From positions 1-37,511 of the forward strand of contig NZ_AXVA01000035.1 of NCBI RefSeq assembly GCF_000482325.1: DNA of 37,511 nt, written 5' to 3'. Origin of the DNA: Bacillus sp. UNC438CL73TsuS30 (GTDB lineage Bacteria; Bacillota; Bacilli; Bacillales; Cytobacillaceae). Below, in pieces: positions 24,602 through 32,746 of this stretch (its first letter is position 1; every line of letters starts with the position of its first letter). The position numbers were made by a program, and so were the translations under genes. The notes below the pieces were generated by a model that worked only from the letters and a program-made list of their open reading frames with translations, ran no database searches and was not told the DNA's origin.

Positions 24602-24618
24602 TTTTCACAACGTGAAAA
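24602..24618. promoter_or_regulatory. Inverted repeat TTTTCAC-N3-GTGAAAA, possible operator
   Basis: A perfect 7-base inverted repeat with a 3-base centre, located between the divergent ABC operon and the sensor kinase gene. It lies ~48 bases upstream of the ABC promoter -35. CGTTCACAA at 24512-24520 is a half-site-like copy. It may be the site of the CitT-type regulator encoded next door; this is an inference. Confidence 0.4.
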
Positions 24619-24697
24619 ATAACGTTTTGGATATAGACTGGTATTCCTTTTTTACTTTAAAATAAGGGTAGTCATATTTTTCTGAAAATTAACATCA

Positions 24698-26317
24698 TTG
24701 AAGCAAACTAGGATGTGGAAAAGCTTGAACGGTAAAAAAAGAAAAGTGAAGTTACGAACGAAAATGAATCTTCTGATCTTGGTAAATCTCCTTTTTGTCC
24801 TTGTCCTTTTTATCGTGACCCTTTCCTTCATTATGGTTCACCGGGAATATGATGAGACAGGAAGCAATGCGTTGTCTGTAGCTAAAACTGTAGCGGGCCT
24901 GCCGGAAGTAGTTCAAGCCTTTAAAAATCCGAATCCCTCTTCCACCATACAGCCCATTGCGGAAGATATCCGAAAGGAATCGGGGGCACAATTTGTTGTG
25001 GTTTCCAATATGAACTTAATTCGCTACAGTCATCCTGACAGATCCCAGATTGGCAAGCATATGGTGGGCGATGATGACAAAAAGGTGCTCTCCGGCCATG
25101 GGAGTATTACGATGGCAAAGGGGACTCTTGGATATTCCATTCGAGGCAAATATCCTGTTTTTAATGAAAAGCATCATCAAATTGGCGTGGTTTCTGTAGG
25201 ATTTACCATGCAGAATATCTGGAAAAAACTCACTTCTCTCATTCTCGAAGTCATCGGAATCGGGTTAGTCGCATTGATAGTTGGTTTATTAGGAGCCTGG
25301 ATCCTCTCCGGCCATATAAAAAAGGAAATTCTTAATTTAGAACCTTACGAAATTGCTTTTCTCACTCAACAGCAAGCGGCCATTCTCGAATCGATTCGTG
25401 AAGGAATCGTGGCTATTGATACAAACGGAAAAATCATGACCTTCAATCAGGAAGCGAAAAGCATGCTTGCACAAAATACAGAAGATTTAATCGGAAAATC
25501 AATCACCTCCATCCTTCCGAACTCTAGGCTGTATGAAATCATTGAGGAAGGGACTTCCCACAATGACCAGCCAATGATTATCGGGAATTCATTAGTGGTG
25601 GTGAACAGGGTTCCTGTGCAAATGGATGGGAAAGTAATCGGGGCTGTCGCTAGCTTTCGCGATAAACTGCAGCTCGATCAGATGGACCAGCGCTTAGCTG
25701 ATATCGGGCAATATGTCGATACCCTACGAAGTCAGCGTCATGAATTTATGAACAAGCTTCACCTGATTTCAGGACTGATTCAAATGAAAGAATTTGACTT
25801 AGTAAAAGACCTTATCGAAGATGTCCATCATGAACAGCAAAATGTCCTTAACTTTTTTCTTGCGAAGGTGCGTGATCCCGCGATTGTGGGTGTTCTGATT
25901 GGAAAAATGCACCGGGCGAAGGAACTGGGAATTGGGCTGACAATCAGTGAAAATTCCGGAGTATCGGAAATTTGCCCCCATCGGGAAACGGTCTTAACGA
26001 TTCTGGGAAATGCGATTGAAAACGCAGTGGAAGCCATAACCACCAAGGCGAAGGAAAGAGACGCCGCGATGATTTCGGTCTATATTAAAGAGGAACGGGA
26101 CCAGCTGATTTTACAAGTAAGTGACAATGGACCAGGGATTGACCCGGAACTCGGAGATCAAATTTTTGCGGATGGTGGTACAACGAAAGGGGAAGGCCGG
26201 GGATTTGGCTTAGCTTTAGTTTCACGTCTAGTTTCACGATTAAATGGAACTGTCGAGATGAGTTCTTCGTCAGAAGGAGCAATATTACAAGTTAGCTTAC
26301 CAATTACGGAGGGATAA
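24698..26317 (+). CDS. CitA/DcuS-family sensor histidine kinase
   Basis: 539 residues. Membrane segments at ~24-47 and ~180-204 flank an outside PDC/PAS sensor (~50-178; RYSHPDRSQIGKH and GKYPVFNEKHHQIGVVSVGF are family hallmarks). It is followed by a cytoplasmic PAS (~225-325), the phospho-acceptor region RSQRHEFMNKLHLISGLIQ (His ~348) and an ATPase domain with GNAIENAVEA, DNGPGID and GRGFGLALV. Relatives sense citrate, malate, fumarate or other small carboxylates. The start is uncertain: TTG 24698 has no good ribosome site, and ATG 24713 is an alternative. The response regulator follows 2 bases after the stop. Confidence 0.92.
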   Translation: MKQTRMWKSLNGKKRKVKLRTKMNLLILVNLLFVLVLFIVTLSFIMVHREYDETGSNALSVAKTVAGLPEVVQAFKNPNPSSTIQPIAEDIRKESGAQFVVVSNMNLIRYSHPDRSQIGKHMVGDDDKKVLSGHGSITMAKGTLGYSIRGKYPVFNEKHHQIGVVSVGFTMQNIWKKLTSLILEVIGIGLVALIVGLLGAWILSGHIKKEILNLEPYEIAFLTQQQAAILESIREGIVAIDTNGKIMTFNQEAKSMLAQNTEDLIGKSITSILPNSRLYEIIEEGTSHNDQPMIIGNSLVVVNRVPVQMDGKVIGAVASFRDKLQLDQMDQRLADIGQYVDTLRSQRHEFMNKLHLISGLIQMKEFDLVKDLIEDVHHEQQNVLNFFLAKVRDPAIVGVLIGKMHRAKELGIGLTISENSGVSEICPHRETVLTILGNAIENAVEAITTKAKERDAAMISVYIKEERDQLILQVSDNGPGIDPELGDQIFADGGTTKGEGRGFGLALVSRLVSRLNGTVEMSSSSEGAILQVSLPITEG

Positions 26318-26319
26318 GG

Positions 26320-27009
26320 ATGGCTGATCAAGATTTGCGGGTAATGGTGGTGGATGATGATTTCATGATTGCCAGGATGCATGGTAAATTTATCTCTGCA
26401 CAGAAAGGGTATCAGCTGGCGGGGACTGCCCATAACTACGAAGAAGCAATCAATATGCTAGAATTGGCGGAACCGGATTTGGTTCTGCTGGATGTCTACC
26501 TTCCCGATGGTTCCGGAATTGAGCTGCTTCGCGCCATTCGCATGCAAAATAAACGTTGTGATGTGATTTTAATAACCGCTGCAAAAGAGCTGGAAGTGGT
26601 GGAGGACGGCTTTCGCTTCGGTATTATCGATTATTTAATCAAGCCCTTTGACTTAAACCAGCTGAAAATATCCTTACATAAGTATTTGAAATTCAAATCA
26701 CGCCTATCAAGTTCCACCCTTTTGGATCAAGGAACGGTAGATGATTTAAAAAAGCTGCGAATCTCGGAATCAACTGCACTCCCACTCTATCAAAAAGGTA
26801 TTGATTTAAGGACATTAGAAAAAATAAAAAAATGCTTCACCACTTCAGCCAGTCCCTTGAGCGCCGATCAAATTGCCAAATTAGCCGGTGTTAGTCTATC
26901 CACGACAAGAACGTATCTTTCTCATTTGGTTGAAGAACATGAATTGATGGAAGAACAGCAATACGGAACCGTGGGCCGTCCATTGAGGTTATACCGGCTA
27001 GTGGAGTAG
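26320..27009 (+). CDS. CitB/DcuR/CitT-family response regulator
   Basis: 229 residues. The receiver domain has acidic pocket D12/D13, phospho-acceptor D58 (LLDVYLP), T86 and K108 (LIKPFD). The C-terminal part has a winged-type helix-turn-helix (about 178-215; SADQIAKLAGVSLSTTRTYLSHL) that is normal for regulators paired with CitA/DcuS kinases. GGAGGGATAAGG precedes ATG 26320 directly. Probable targets are a nearby transporter, either the divergent ABC operon or a distant gene; no site can be proven. It is the last gene of the two-gene unit. Confidence 0.93.
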   Translation: MADQDLRVMVVDDDFMIARMHGKFISAQKGYQLAGTAHNYEEAINMLELAEPDLVLLDVYLPDGSGIELLRAIRMQNKRCDVILITAAKELEVVEDGFRFGIIDYLIKPFDLNQLKISLHKYLKFKSRLSSSTLLDQGTVDDLKKLRISESTALPLYQKGIDLRTLEKIKKCFTTSASPLSADQIAKLAGVSLSTTRTYLSHLVEEHELMEEQQYGTVGRPLRLYRLVE

Positions 27010-27032
27010 GAGTGGGTTTTTTGATGAAATCG

Positions 27033-27064
27033 TGGCGTGGGGAACTTTCCACGTCATTTTTTTT
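27033..27064 (+). terminator. Terminator of the two-component system
   Basis: TGGCGTGG (27033-27040) pairs with CCACGTCA (27049-27056, one G-T pair), followed by eight T. Repeat array 4 starts 11 bases later. Confidence 0.85.
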
Positions 27065-27074
27065 GCTCACTTTT

Positions 27075-27217
27075 TGTAGATATCCTGCCTTATGTGGATA
27101 TATCCAGAAAATATGTGGATAAAATCAAAATCTATGTTGATATCTTCCGGAAAACTGTGGATAAAATTTATTTTTTGTGGATATCCTGCAAAGATTTGTT
27201 GATATCTGTAAAATCGA
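27075..27217 (+). repeat. 21-base repeat array 4 (TGTGGATAA/TGTTGATAT family, 7 units)
   Basis: Units begin at 27075, 27093, 27114, 27135, 27156, 27176 and 27197 (spacings 18, 21, 21, 21, 20, 21). The cores are TGTAGATAT, TGTGGATAT, TGTGGATAA, TGTTGATAT, TGTGGATAA, TGTGGATAT and TGTTGATAT. The two TGTGGATAA units (27114, 27156) are exact DnaA-box nonamers, so this array is the closest of the four to that consensus. It lies between two terminators of convergent genes. Confidence 0.9.
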
Positions 27218-27251
27218 ACCCTAAACTCATGCACAAAATATAACTTAACCG

Positions 27252-27282
27252 ACAAAAAACCCTTATCAATCCTTGATAAGGG
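27252..27282 (-). terminator. Terminator of the ribbon-helix-helix gene
   Basis: CCCTTATCAA and TTGATAAGGG (27260-27269 and 27273-27282) form a perfect 10-bp stem with a TTTTTT tail on the minus strand. The stop codon of the gene lies inside the hairpin. Confidence 0.9.
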
Positions 27283-27520
27283 CCAATCCTTTTTTATTTT
27301 TAACAATACTTTGACGACGCTTTTCCCGATTTCTTTGCAATTCGCTTTGTTTCCATATGTATTTCTGCATATACAGCCTAAGAACATCTTTCATGCACTT
27401 TCCATTTTTCTCGACTGCATCCCGAAATTCATCACGAATACATTCTGGAACCTCAATACTTAAGCGAACCGTTTTTGTACTTACTCCCTTCTCCCTTTTT
27501 TCAGTGCTTATTTGATGCAT
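27266..27520 (-). CDS. Small ribbon-helix-helix-like DNA-binding protein
   Basis: 84 residues. KTVRLSIEVPECIRDEFRDAVEKNGKCMKDVLR-type sequence gives a basic beta strand (~16-23), a helix, a turn with NG, and a second helix, the fold of CopG/Arc-type repressors. A basic, helical tail rich in Arg, Gln and Lys follows (~57-80). GGGAGG lies 8 bases before ATG 27520. No toxin gene is next to it, so an antitoxin role is not supported. Proteins of this fold often bind short direct repeats cooperatively, and repeat array 4 starts about 50 bases beyond its stop; a link is only a possibility. Confidence 0.75.
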   Translation of the reverse strand: MHQISTEKREKGVSTKTVRLSIEVPECIRDEFRDAVEKNGKCMKDVLRLYMQKYIWKQSELQRNREKRRQSIVKNKKGLALIKD

Positions 27521-27688
27521 GATAGAACCTCCCGTTAGAATAAAAGACTTTTCAAATTAATTACGGAAAACTAAATATTATAAATTTTTAACCTAAACTA
27601 TCTTAACAACTGAAAGCGGATACAAGGAAATATATTTTTCGTCAAACTTCGACATTCACAAGCTTCAATGTTTTCCTGAAATAAAAGA

Positions 27689-27719
27689 AAAGAAAAGTGC
27701 GTAAAAAACACTTTTCTTT
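27689..27719 (-). terminator. Terminator of the ketone-body operon
   Basis: AAAGAAAAGTG (27689-27699) and CACTTTTCTTT (27709-27719) form a perfect 11-bp stem just downstream of the last gene, with a T-rich tail on the minus strand. Confidence 0.85.
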
Positions 27720-27730
27720 GGATGATGATT

Positions 27731-28384
27731 TTAATTTGTTAAAAGCAATTCCGGTTGAACAGAAAAAGCAGCTTCTGTTTTATTCTTTACTTCTTCTACC
27801 GAAACTCCCTCCTGTGTTTCGACGAGGACCATACCTTCCGGAGTAAAATCAAAGACGGCCAAATCTGTAATTAAGCGGTGAACCACCTGCTGACCTGTTA
27901 ATGGCAGAGAGCATGTCTTTTTTACCTTTGATTCACCATGTTTATTCACATGTTCCATGATCACGACTACACGTTTGGCACCATGAACAAGATCCATTGC
28001 ACCACCCATTCCTTTAACCATTTTACCTGGGATCATCCAATTGGCTAAATCCCCGGTTTCAGAAACCTCCATCCCGCCAAGAATGGCAAGGTCAATATGC
28101 CCGCCCCGAATCATCGCAAACGATTCCGCACTATCAAAATAGGAAGCACCTGGAACAGTCGTAACGGTTTCTTTTCCTGCATTAATCAAATCCGGGTCTT
28201 CTTCCCCTGCAACCGGATAGGGTCCAATCCCTAATAATCCGTTTTCGGATTGAAGCAATACATTATAATCCGTCGGTATTTCATTTGCCAAAAGCGTTGG
28301 CATTCCAATTCCCAAGTTCACATTCATCCCATCTTGGATCTCTTGTGCCGCCCGTTTTACAATTCTTTGTCTCATTTCACTCAT
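27731..28384 (-). CDS. scoB: 3-oxoacid CoA-transferase, subunit B
   Basis: 217 residues. [13 protein letters not shown] and [13 protein letters not shown] are typical; the Glu of SENG (~E47) is the catalytic residue that forms the CoA thioester. With subunit A it moves CoA between succinyl-CoA (or another acyl-CoA) and acetoacetate. GGGAGGAGAA lies 6 bases before ATG 28384; a TTG 18 bases upstream precedes this site and was rejected. It is the last gene of the cluster, 27 bases after subunit A, and is followed by a strong hairpin. Confidence 0.93.
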   Translation of the reverse strand: MSEMRQRIVKRAAQEIQDGMNVNLGIGMPTLLANEIPTDYNVLLQSENGLLGIGPYPVAGEEDPDLINAGKETVTTVPGASYFDSAESFAMIRGGHIDLAILGGMEVSETGDLANWMIPGKMVKGMGGAMDLVHGAKRVVVIMEHVNKHGESKVKKTCSLPLTGQQVVHRLITDLAVFDFTPEGMVLVETQEGVSVEEVKNKTEAAFSVQPELLLTN

Positions 28385-28411
28385 CGCGTATTCTCCTCCC
28401 AAATCGTTTCT

Positions 28412-29113
28412 CTATGCTTTGCTAACCGTAAGTCTTTCAATGCGCTTCTCATAGTTCGTTCCAAGGAAGACCTTTTGAACAAAAACACTAGGGGTATGAA
28501 TGTGATCTGGATCCAACCCACCGATTGGAGTGATTTCCTCCACTTCGGCAATGGTGACTTTTCCGGCCATTGCGGCAAGCGGGTTAAAATTGCGGGCTGT
28601 TTTTCGATAGATTAGATTTCCAAACGGATCTGCCTTCCATGCTTTTACAAAGGCAAAATCTCCGACAATTCCTTCTTCCAAAATATAGGTCCGTCCGTTA
28701 AACACTTTATGTTCTTTTCCTTCCGCAATCGGTGTCCCTACACCAGTTGCTGTATAAAATCCGGGAATTCCAGCACCGCCGGCACGAATTCTCTCAGCGA
28801 GTGTCCCTTGTGGCACTAATTCTACTTCAAGCTGCCCACTCAAAAATTGGCGCTCAAATAGTTTGTTTTCCCCGACATAGGAAGAGACCATTTTTTTAAT
28901 TTGACGATTTTCTAATAGAAGGCCTAGTCCCCAATCGTCTACTCCGCAGTTATTGCTCACAATCGTTAAATCTTTTGTTCCTTTATCACGTAAAGCGAGA
29001 ATGGCTTTTTCCGGGATACCGGATAGACCGAAGCCGCCAACAATGATCGTTGCTCCATCTTGGATATCCTGAATGGCTTCTTCAATTGAATCAATCGTTT
29101 TATATTTTTCCAT
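28412..29113 (-). CDS. scoA: 3-oxoacid CoA-transferase, subunit A
   Basis: 233 residues. [13 protein letters not shown] (~27-39), [19 protein letters not shown] and [27 protein letters not shown] are the family signatures of the alpha subunit. Works with scoB, the next gene. AAAGGTGATGAG precedes ATG 29113. The neighbours (3-hydroxybutyrate dehydrogenase, hydroxyacyl-CoA dehydrogenase, GntP permease) support a role in activating acetoacetate. Confidence 0.94.
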   Translation of the reverse strand: MEKYKTIDSIEEAIQDIQDGATIIVGGFGLSGIPEKAILALRDKGTKDLTIVSNNCGVDDWGLGLLLENRQIKKMVSSYVGENKLFERQFLSGQLEVELVPQGTLAERIRAGGAGIPGFYTATGVGTPIAEGKEHKVFNGRTYILEEGIVGDFAFVKAWKADPFGNLIYRKTARNFNPLAAMAGKVTIAEVEEITPIGGLDPDHIHTPSVFVQKVFLGTNYEKRIERLTVSKA

Positions 29114-29166
29114 TAAAACTCATCACCTTTCAATCTCATATTCTTTTAGGCTCTTTAAAATTGTCT

Positions 29167-29295
29167 GTTGATTTCCGTTCCAGGCACTTCGCTTTCCGTG
29201 GGCGTTCCGGGGAGCCTCCTCGTCGCTCCGCTCCTGCGGGGTCTCCCCTGCCCCGTACTCCCACAGGAGTCTTCGTGCCTTCCACTCCAATCAAC
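29167..29295. repeat. GC-rich ~129-base Bacillaceae intergenic repeat (hairpin-forming)
   Basis: The block begins GTTGATTTCCGTTCCAGGCAC and ends with GTGCCTTCCACTCCAATCAAC-type sequence, so the ends are inverted repeats (GTTGATT/AATCAAC and GGCAC/GTGCC). It is far richer in G and C than its surroundings and has internal complementary blocks. I recognise it from memory as a dispersed intergenic element in Bacillus-like genomes. It separates the scoA start from the upstream dehydrogenase. No gene lies in 29114-29370. Confidence 0.75.
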
Positions 29296-29370
29296 CTGTT
29301 TCAAAAATCAACATTGAACTTTAATAAAGCATTCTTTTTAAATTCAGTAACCTACAGATTGATCCTTCTA

Positions 29371-30327
29371 TTAAACTTTTACCTGATGTAGAACGCCATC
29401 GGCTTTCATTTTTCCTAGTTTAATAAAGTTGCGGTCGCGTTCATTCAGCTTTTGGGAAACGAGCAGTTCGTCATATGGAAATATACCTTCACCTGATTTT
29501 GTTCCAAGCTTTCCCTGTTCAACCAATTCCCGAATGACCTTAGGGGCTTCGACACTTTGATCCAAATCAGGAGCTACATTTTCAAACACGCGCTGCCAGG
29601 TATCAAGGCCGCCGAAATCGGCAATTTCAATCGGCCCAGTAAACGCCCAGCGAAATCCAGGTCCGGCCGTGATCGCTGTATCGATATCCCGTGCACTAGC
29701 TACGCCTTCTTTTAACAAATAAAAGGCTTCCCGCATTAAGGCGGTTTGCAAACGGTTGGCAATAAAGCCGGAAATCTCTTTCTTTAAGAGAATCGGAGAT
29801 TTACCAATCCGGCGAATCAGATCCATGGTCGCCTCCACAACCTCCTCTTTGGTTTGAGGATGCTTCACAAGTTCAACGAGCGGGACTAAATTGCCTGGAT
29901 TAAAGAAATGCGTAATCATCATCCGATCGGCAAAAGCTGCCTTTTCCATTAAACGTGAGATAGGGAACGTCGACGTATTGGAGGCCAAAATCGCATCCGC
30001 TTTCATCAGCCGTTCCAATTTTTCGTAAAGCTCCCACTTCCACTCAATCACTTCCGGAATCGCTTCAAGAATAAAATCAGCTTCCCTGACCGCTTCCTCT
30101 AAATCAGCAGTATAGTCAATATTCGCTAAAACAGATTGCTGTTGTCCCTCATTGAGACCGCCTTCTTCCACCATCAGTGAAACATTTTCAAGAATCCGCT
30201 CTTTTGCTTTTTGTAACAACGCTTCATTTAAATCATGGATCATGACAGAATAACCACTAGCAGCAAAAGATTGGGCAATGCTGCTCCCCATTACACCCGA
30301 ACCAATAATGGAAATTTGTTGAATCAT
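29371..30327 (-). CDS. 3-hydroxyacyl-CoA dehydrogenase family protein
   Basis: 318 residues. Rossmann motif GSGVMG (9-14), catalytic His ~140 in THFFNPGNLVPLVE with Glu ~152, and the SNTST serine-asparagine region (~116-120). It has a C-terminal dimer domain with FIANRLQTALMREAFYL. Length fits single-domain NAD enzymes such as 3-hydroxybutyryl-CoA or carnitine dehydrogenase. It would oxidise a 3-hydroxyacyl-CoA or related hydroxy acid. It lies 42 bases after the sigma-54 activator and GGGAGG precedes its ATG. Confidence 0.9.
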   Translation of the reverse strand: MIQQISIIGSGVMGSSIAQSFAASGYSVMIHDLNEALLQKAKERILENVSLMVEEGGLNEGQQQSVLANIDYTADLEEAVREADFILEAIPEVIEWKWELYEKLERLMKADAILASNTSTFPISRLMEKAAFADRMMITHFFNPGNLVPLVELVKHPQTKEEVVEATMDLIRRIGKSPILLKKEISGFIANRLQTALMREAFYLLKEGVASARDIDTAITAGPGFRWAFTGPIEIADFGGLDTWQRVFENVAPDLDQSVEAPKVIRELVEQGKLGTKSGEGIFPYDELLVSQKLNERDRNFIKLGKMKADGVLHQVKV

Positions 30328-30369
30328 TTTTGACTTCCCTCCCGAGGCCTTTCCATCTAGGCGGCATTG

Positions 30370-31806
30370 CTATTTGACATCATATAATTTGCATTTTTCA
30401 TAAAAACTGGTTTTACTAATTCCAAGCAGCTTGGCAGCTTCTAATTTATTTCCGCCCGTGAGTGCCAGTGCCTGGTGAATGGCTTGTTTTTCAACCAAGG
30501 CTATGGTTTCTTTTAAGGGTTGAACAGGTAAAGGAGCAACTTCAGTCTTCGTCGCGTCAATCACTGGTTTTAGTTGGTCTTGACGTTCCAACTTGGGCTC
30601 TTGGTCGCGTAAATACAATGGCAAGTGATTCGGTTGAATCGTTTTGCCGTCGATCACATTAATGCAGCGCTCCAGCACATTCTCGAGCTCCCGAATATTG
30701 CCTGGCCATGTGTGCTCCATGAGTTTTTCCTGCACTTCATTCGATAGTTCGATTCCTTTTCGGTAGAACCTTTTTTCTAATTTTTTTAATAGGCTTATTG
30801 AAATTAAAGGTATATCCTCTTTTCGCTTTCTTAGCGGAGGAATTTGAATCTTTATGACATTTAAGCGATAGTAAAGGTCCTGACGAAAGTTTCCTTCCTC
30901 TACCATCTTTTCTAGGTCCCGATGGGTGGCTGCAATGATTCGGACATCGACTGGAATCGATTTATGTCCACCCACACGCCGCACTTCTTTCTCCTGCAGA
31001 ACCCTTAATAGTTTACTTTGCATCGAAAGAGGCATGTCCCCGATTTCATCAAGAAAAAGGGTTCCCCCGTTCGCATGTTCAAACTGCCCCTTCTTGCCGC
31101 CTTTTTTTGCCCCTGTAAATGCACCCTCTTCATACCCGTAAAGCTCCGACTCAAGTAAATGCTCCGGAATAGAGGCACAATTGATCGCCACAAACGGGGA
31201 GAAACAACGAACGCTGTTATCATGCATCGCATGAGCAAATAATTCCTTTCCTGTTCCAGACTCGCCAATCAGCAGGACGGAAGAATTACTGTCGGAAATT
31301 CTTTTGGCAAGTTCTTTTGCCGCAAGGAACGCGGAACTGGTCCCAATTAAATCTTGGAAGCTGTATTTACTTTTCATGTCCTTTTGAATTTTGGTTTGAT
31401 AATACTTCAGTTCTTCCACAAGATGCTGAATTTTGCTTTGATACATCCGCCACTCCTCAGGGTTGCGAAACATCACAGTTCCAAGGCCCCCGACTACTTC
31501 CCCATTTTCAAAAAGCGGGAAACGATTGGCGATCATTTCACTGCCGTTAATCGGTTGAAGGGAAGCTAGTTCCTTTTCCCCTGTTTTCGCAACGATGTGC
31601 ATGCGTGAGTTTTCAATCACTTCCATTGCTGGACGTCCCAGAGCTTTTTCAACCGTTGTTCCGATAAACTCACAATAGGCTTCATTGATATAGAGAATAA
31701 TGCCCTCACGATCGACGATGACGACTCGTTCAGCAAGTAGATTAATAATTTGCTCATGCCAACTAGAAGGAACTTGTTCAAATCCTGGATTCACTATCTT
31801 TCCCAC
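30370..31806 (-). CDS. Sigma-54-dependent activator with one PAS domain
   Basis: 478 residues. A PAS domain (~15-115) is followed by a AAA+ core with Walker A GESGTGKE (181-188), an intact GAFTGA loop (~228-233), Walker B GGTLFLDE (~247-254), and a C-terminal Fis-type helix-turn-helix (KLEAAKLLGISKTSFYEK). There is no receiver domain, so a small molecule is probably sensed. Start GTG 31806 after AAAGGTGACGAG. It sits within the cluster it probably controls: the -24/-12 promoter at 34469 is upstream of the first gene. Confidence 0.93.
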   Translation of the reverse strand: MGKIVNPGFEQVPSSWHEQIINLLAERVVIVDREGIILYINEAYCEFIGTTVEKALGRPAMEVIENSRMHIVAKTGEKELASLQPINGSEMIANRFPLFENGEVVGGLGTVMFRNPEEWRMYQSKIQHLVEELKYYQTKIQKDMKSKYSFQDLIGTSSAFLAAKELAKRISDSNSSVLLIGESGTGKELFAHAMHDNSVRCFSPFVAINCASIPEHLLESELYGYEEGAFTGAKKGGKKGQFEHANGGTLFLDEIGDMPLSMQSKLLRVLQEKEVRRVGGHKSIPVDVRIIAATHRDLEKMVEEGNFRQDLYYRLNVIKIQIPPLRKRKEDIPLISISLLKKLEKRFYRKGIELSNEVQEKLMEHTWPGNIRELENVLERCINVIDGKTIQPNHLPLYLRDQEPKLERQDQLKPVIDATKTEVAPLPVQPLKETIALVEKQAIHQALALTGGNKLEAAKLLGISKTSFYEKCKLYDVK

Positions 31807-31920
31807 CTCGTCACCTTTTTTACCTTATTATAACAAAAAGGCAGACCCTCGAAGATAGGAAAGAAAGCCATCCATTCCTAGCAAAATTTTACTAATACAC
31901 CCGTACAGCTTCCGGACGAA

Positions 31921-32706
31921 TTATTGCGCTGTATACCCGCCATCCAAAATCACGGCTTGACCCGTTACGCCTCTTCCTTTATCACTCGCCAAAAAGACAG
32001 CATAGTCAGCAATTTCCGATACAGATAATAGCCTTTTTTGCGGAACAAGCGGCAAGAGGACTTCTTCGATCACACTGTCTAAGCTTACATTTCTTGTTTT
32101 GGCTAAATCAGCTAATTGATTTCTGACAAGTGGTGTATCCACATAGCCCGGGCATAAAGCATTGACCGTAATTCCATGCTCGGCACCCTCCAAGGCTGCC
32201 ACCTTTGTCAAGCCAATCACCCCATGCTTGGCACTATTGTAGGCAGCTTTGCCGGCAAATCCGATGACTCCATTAATGGAGGCCATATTGATGATTCTGC
32301 CAAACTTTTGCTCCTTCATGAGCGGGAAGACGTGTTTGATTCCGATAAATGGAGCCGTTAGCATGATGTCGATTAGTAATTTAAATTTTTCCGTTGGGAA
32401 TTCTTCAATGGGAGCAACATACTGCATTCCGGCATTATTGACTAAAATATCAATTTTTCCAAACGTCTTCTGTGCCAATTCAATCCCATTCTTAAAAGCT
32501 TCTTCGTCGGTCACATCGCACGGAGCAGCTAATGCTTCAAAACCCTGCTCCTTTAATTCCAATACCACTTGTTCACTTTTTTCAGCATTCAGGTCTGAAA
32601 TCACTACATTTGCTCCTTCATGGGCAAATGTCTTGGCAATTTCGAGCCCAATCCCGCTTGCGGAGCCGGTAATAAATGCTGTTTTTCCTTCTAATGCTTT
32701 TGTCAT
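31921..32706 (-). CDS. bdhA: 3-hydroxybutyrate dehydrogenase (short-chain dehydrogenase)
   Basis: 261 residues. The SDR features are TGSASGIG (13-20), NNAG (~90-93) and the catalytic triad S143, Y156 and K160. YNSAKHGVIGLTK and LCPGYVDTPLVRNQ are characteristic of bacterial 3-hydroxybutyrate dehydrogenases. Reaction: 3-hydroxybutyrate plus NAD to acetoacetate. It lies 40 bases after the GntP permease. Acetoacetate would then be activated by ScoAB. Confidence 0.9.
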   Translation of the reverse strand: MTKALEGKTAFITGSASGIGLEIAKTFAHEGANVVISDLNAEKSEQVVLELKEQGFEALAAPCDVTDEEAFKNGIELAQKTFGKIDILVNNAGMQYVAPIEEFPTEKFKLLIDIMLTAPFIGIKHVFPLMKEQKFGRIINMASINGVIGFAGKAAYNSAKHGVIGLTKVAALEGAEHGITVNALCPGYVDTPLVRNQLADLAKTRNVSLDSVIEEVLLPLVPQKRLLSVSEIADYAVFLASDKGRGVTGQAVILDGGYTAQ

Positions 32707-32746
32707 GATAGCTTCTCCTTAGTTTACGAGTATAATAGTCTTCCCC

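Noticed and set aside
10582..27217. CRISPR arrays
   Set aside because: Constant parts are ~9-11 bases and spacers ~10-12, far below CRISPR sizes; no cas genes are present.
27037..27243. Plus-strand open frame with YVDI/VDKI repeats, and a minus-strand counterpart
   Set aside because: They are array 4 translated. The plus frame starts inside the terminator of the response regulator gene.
27266..27520. Antitoxin of a type II system
   Set aside because: The ribbon-helix-helix fold would fit, but no toxin gene overlaps or follows it; convergent and unrelated genes surround it.
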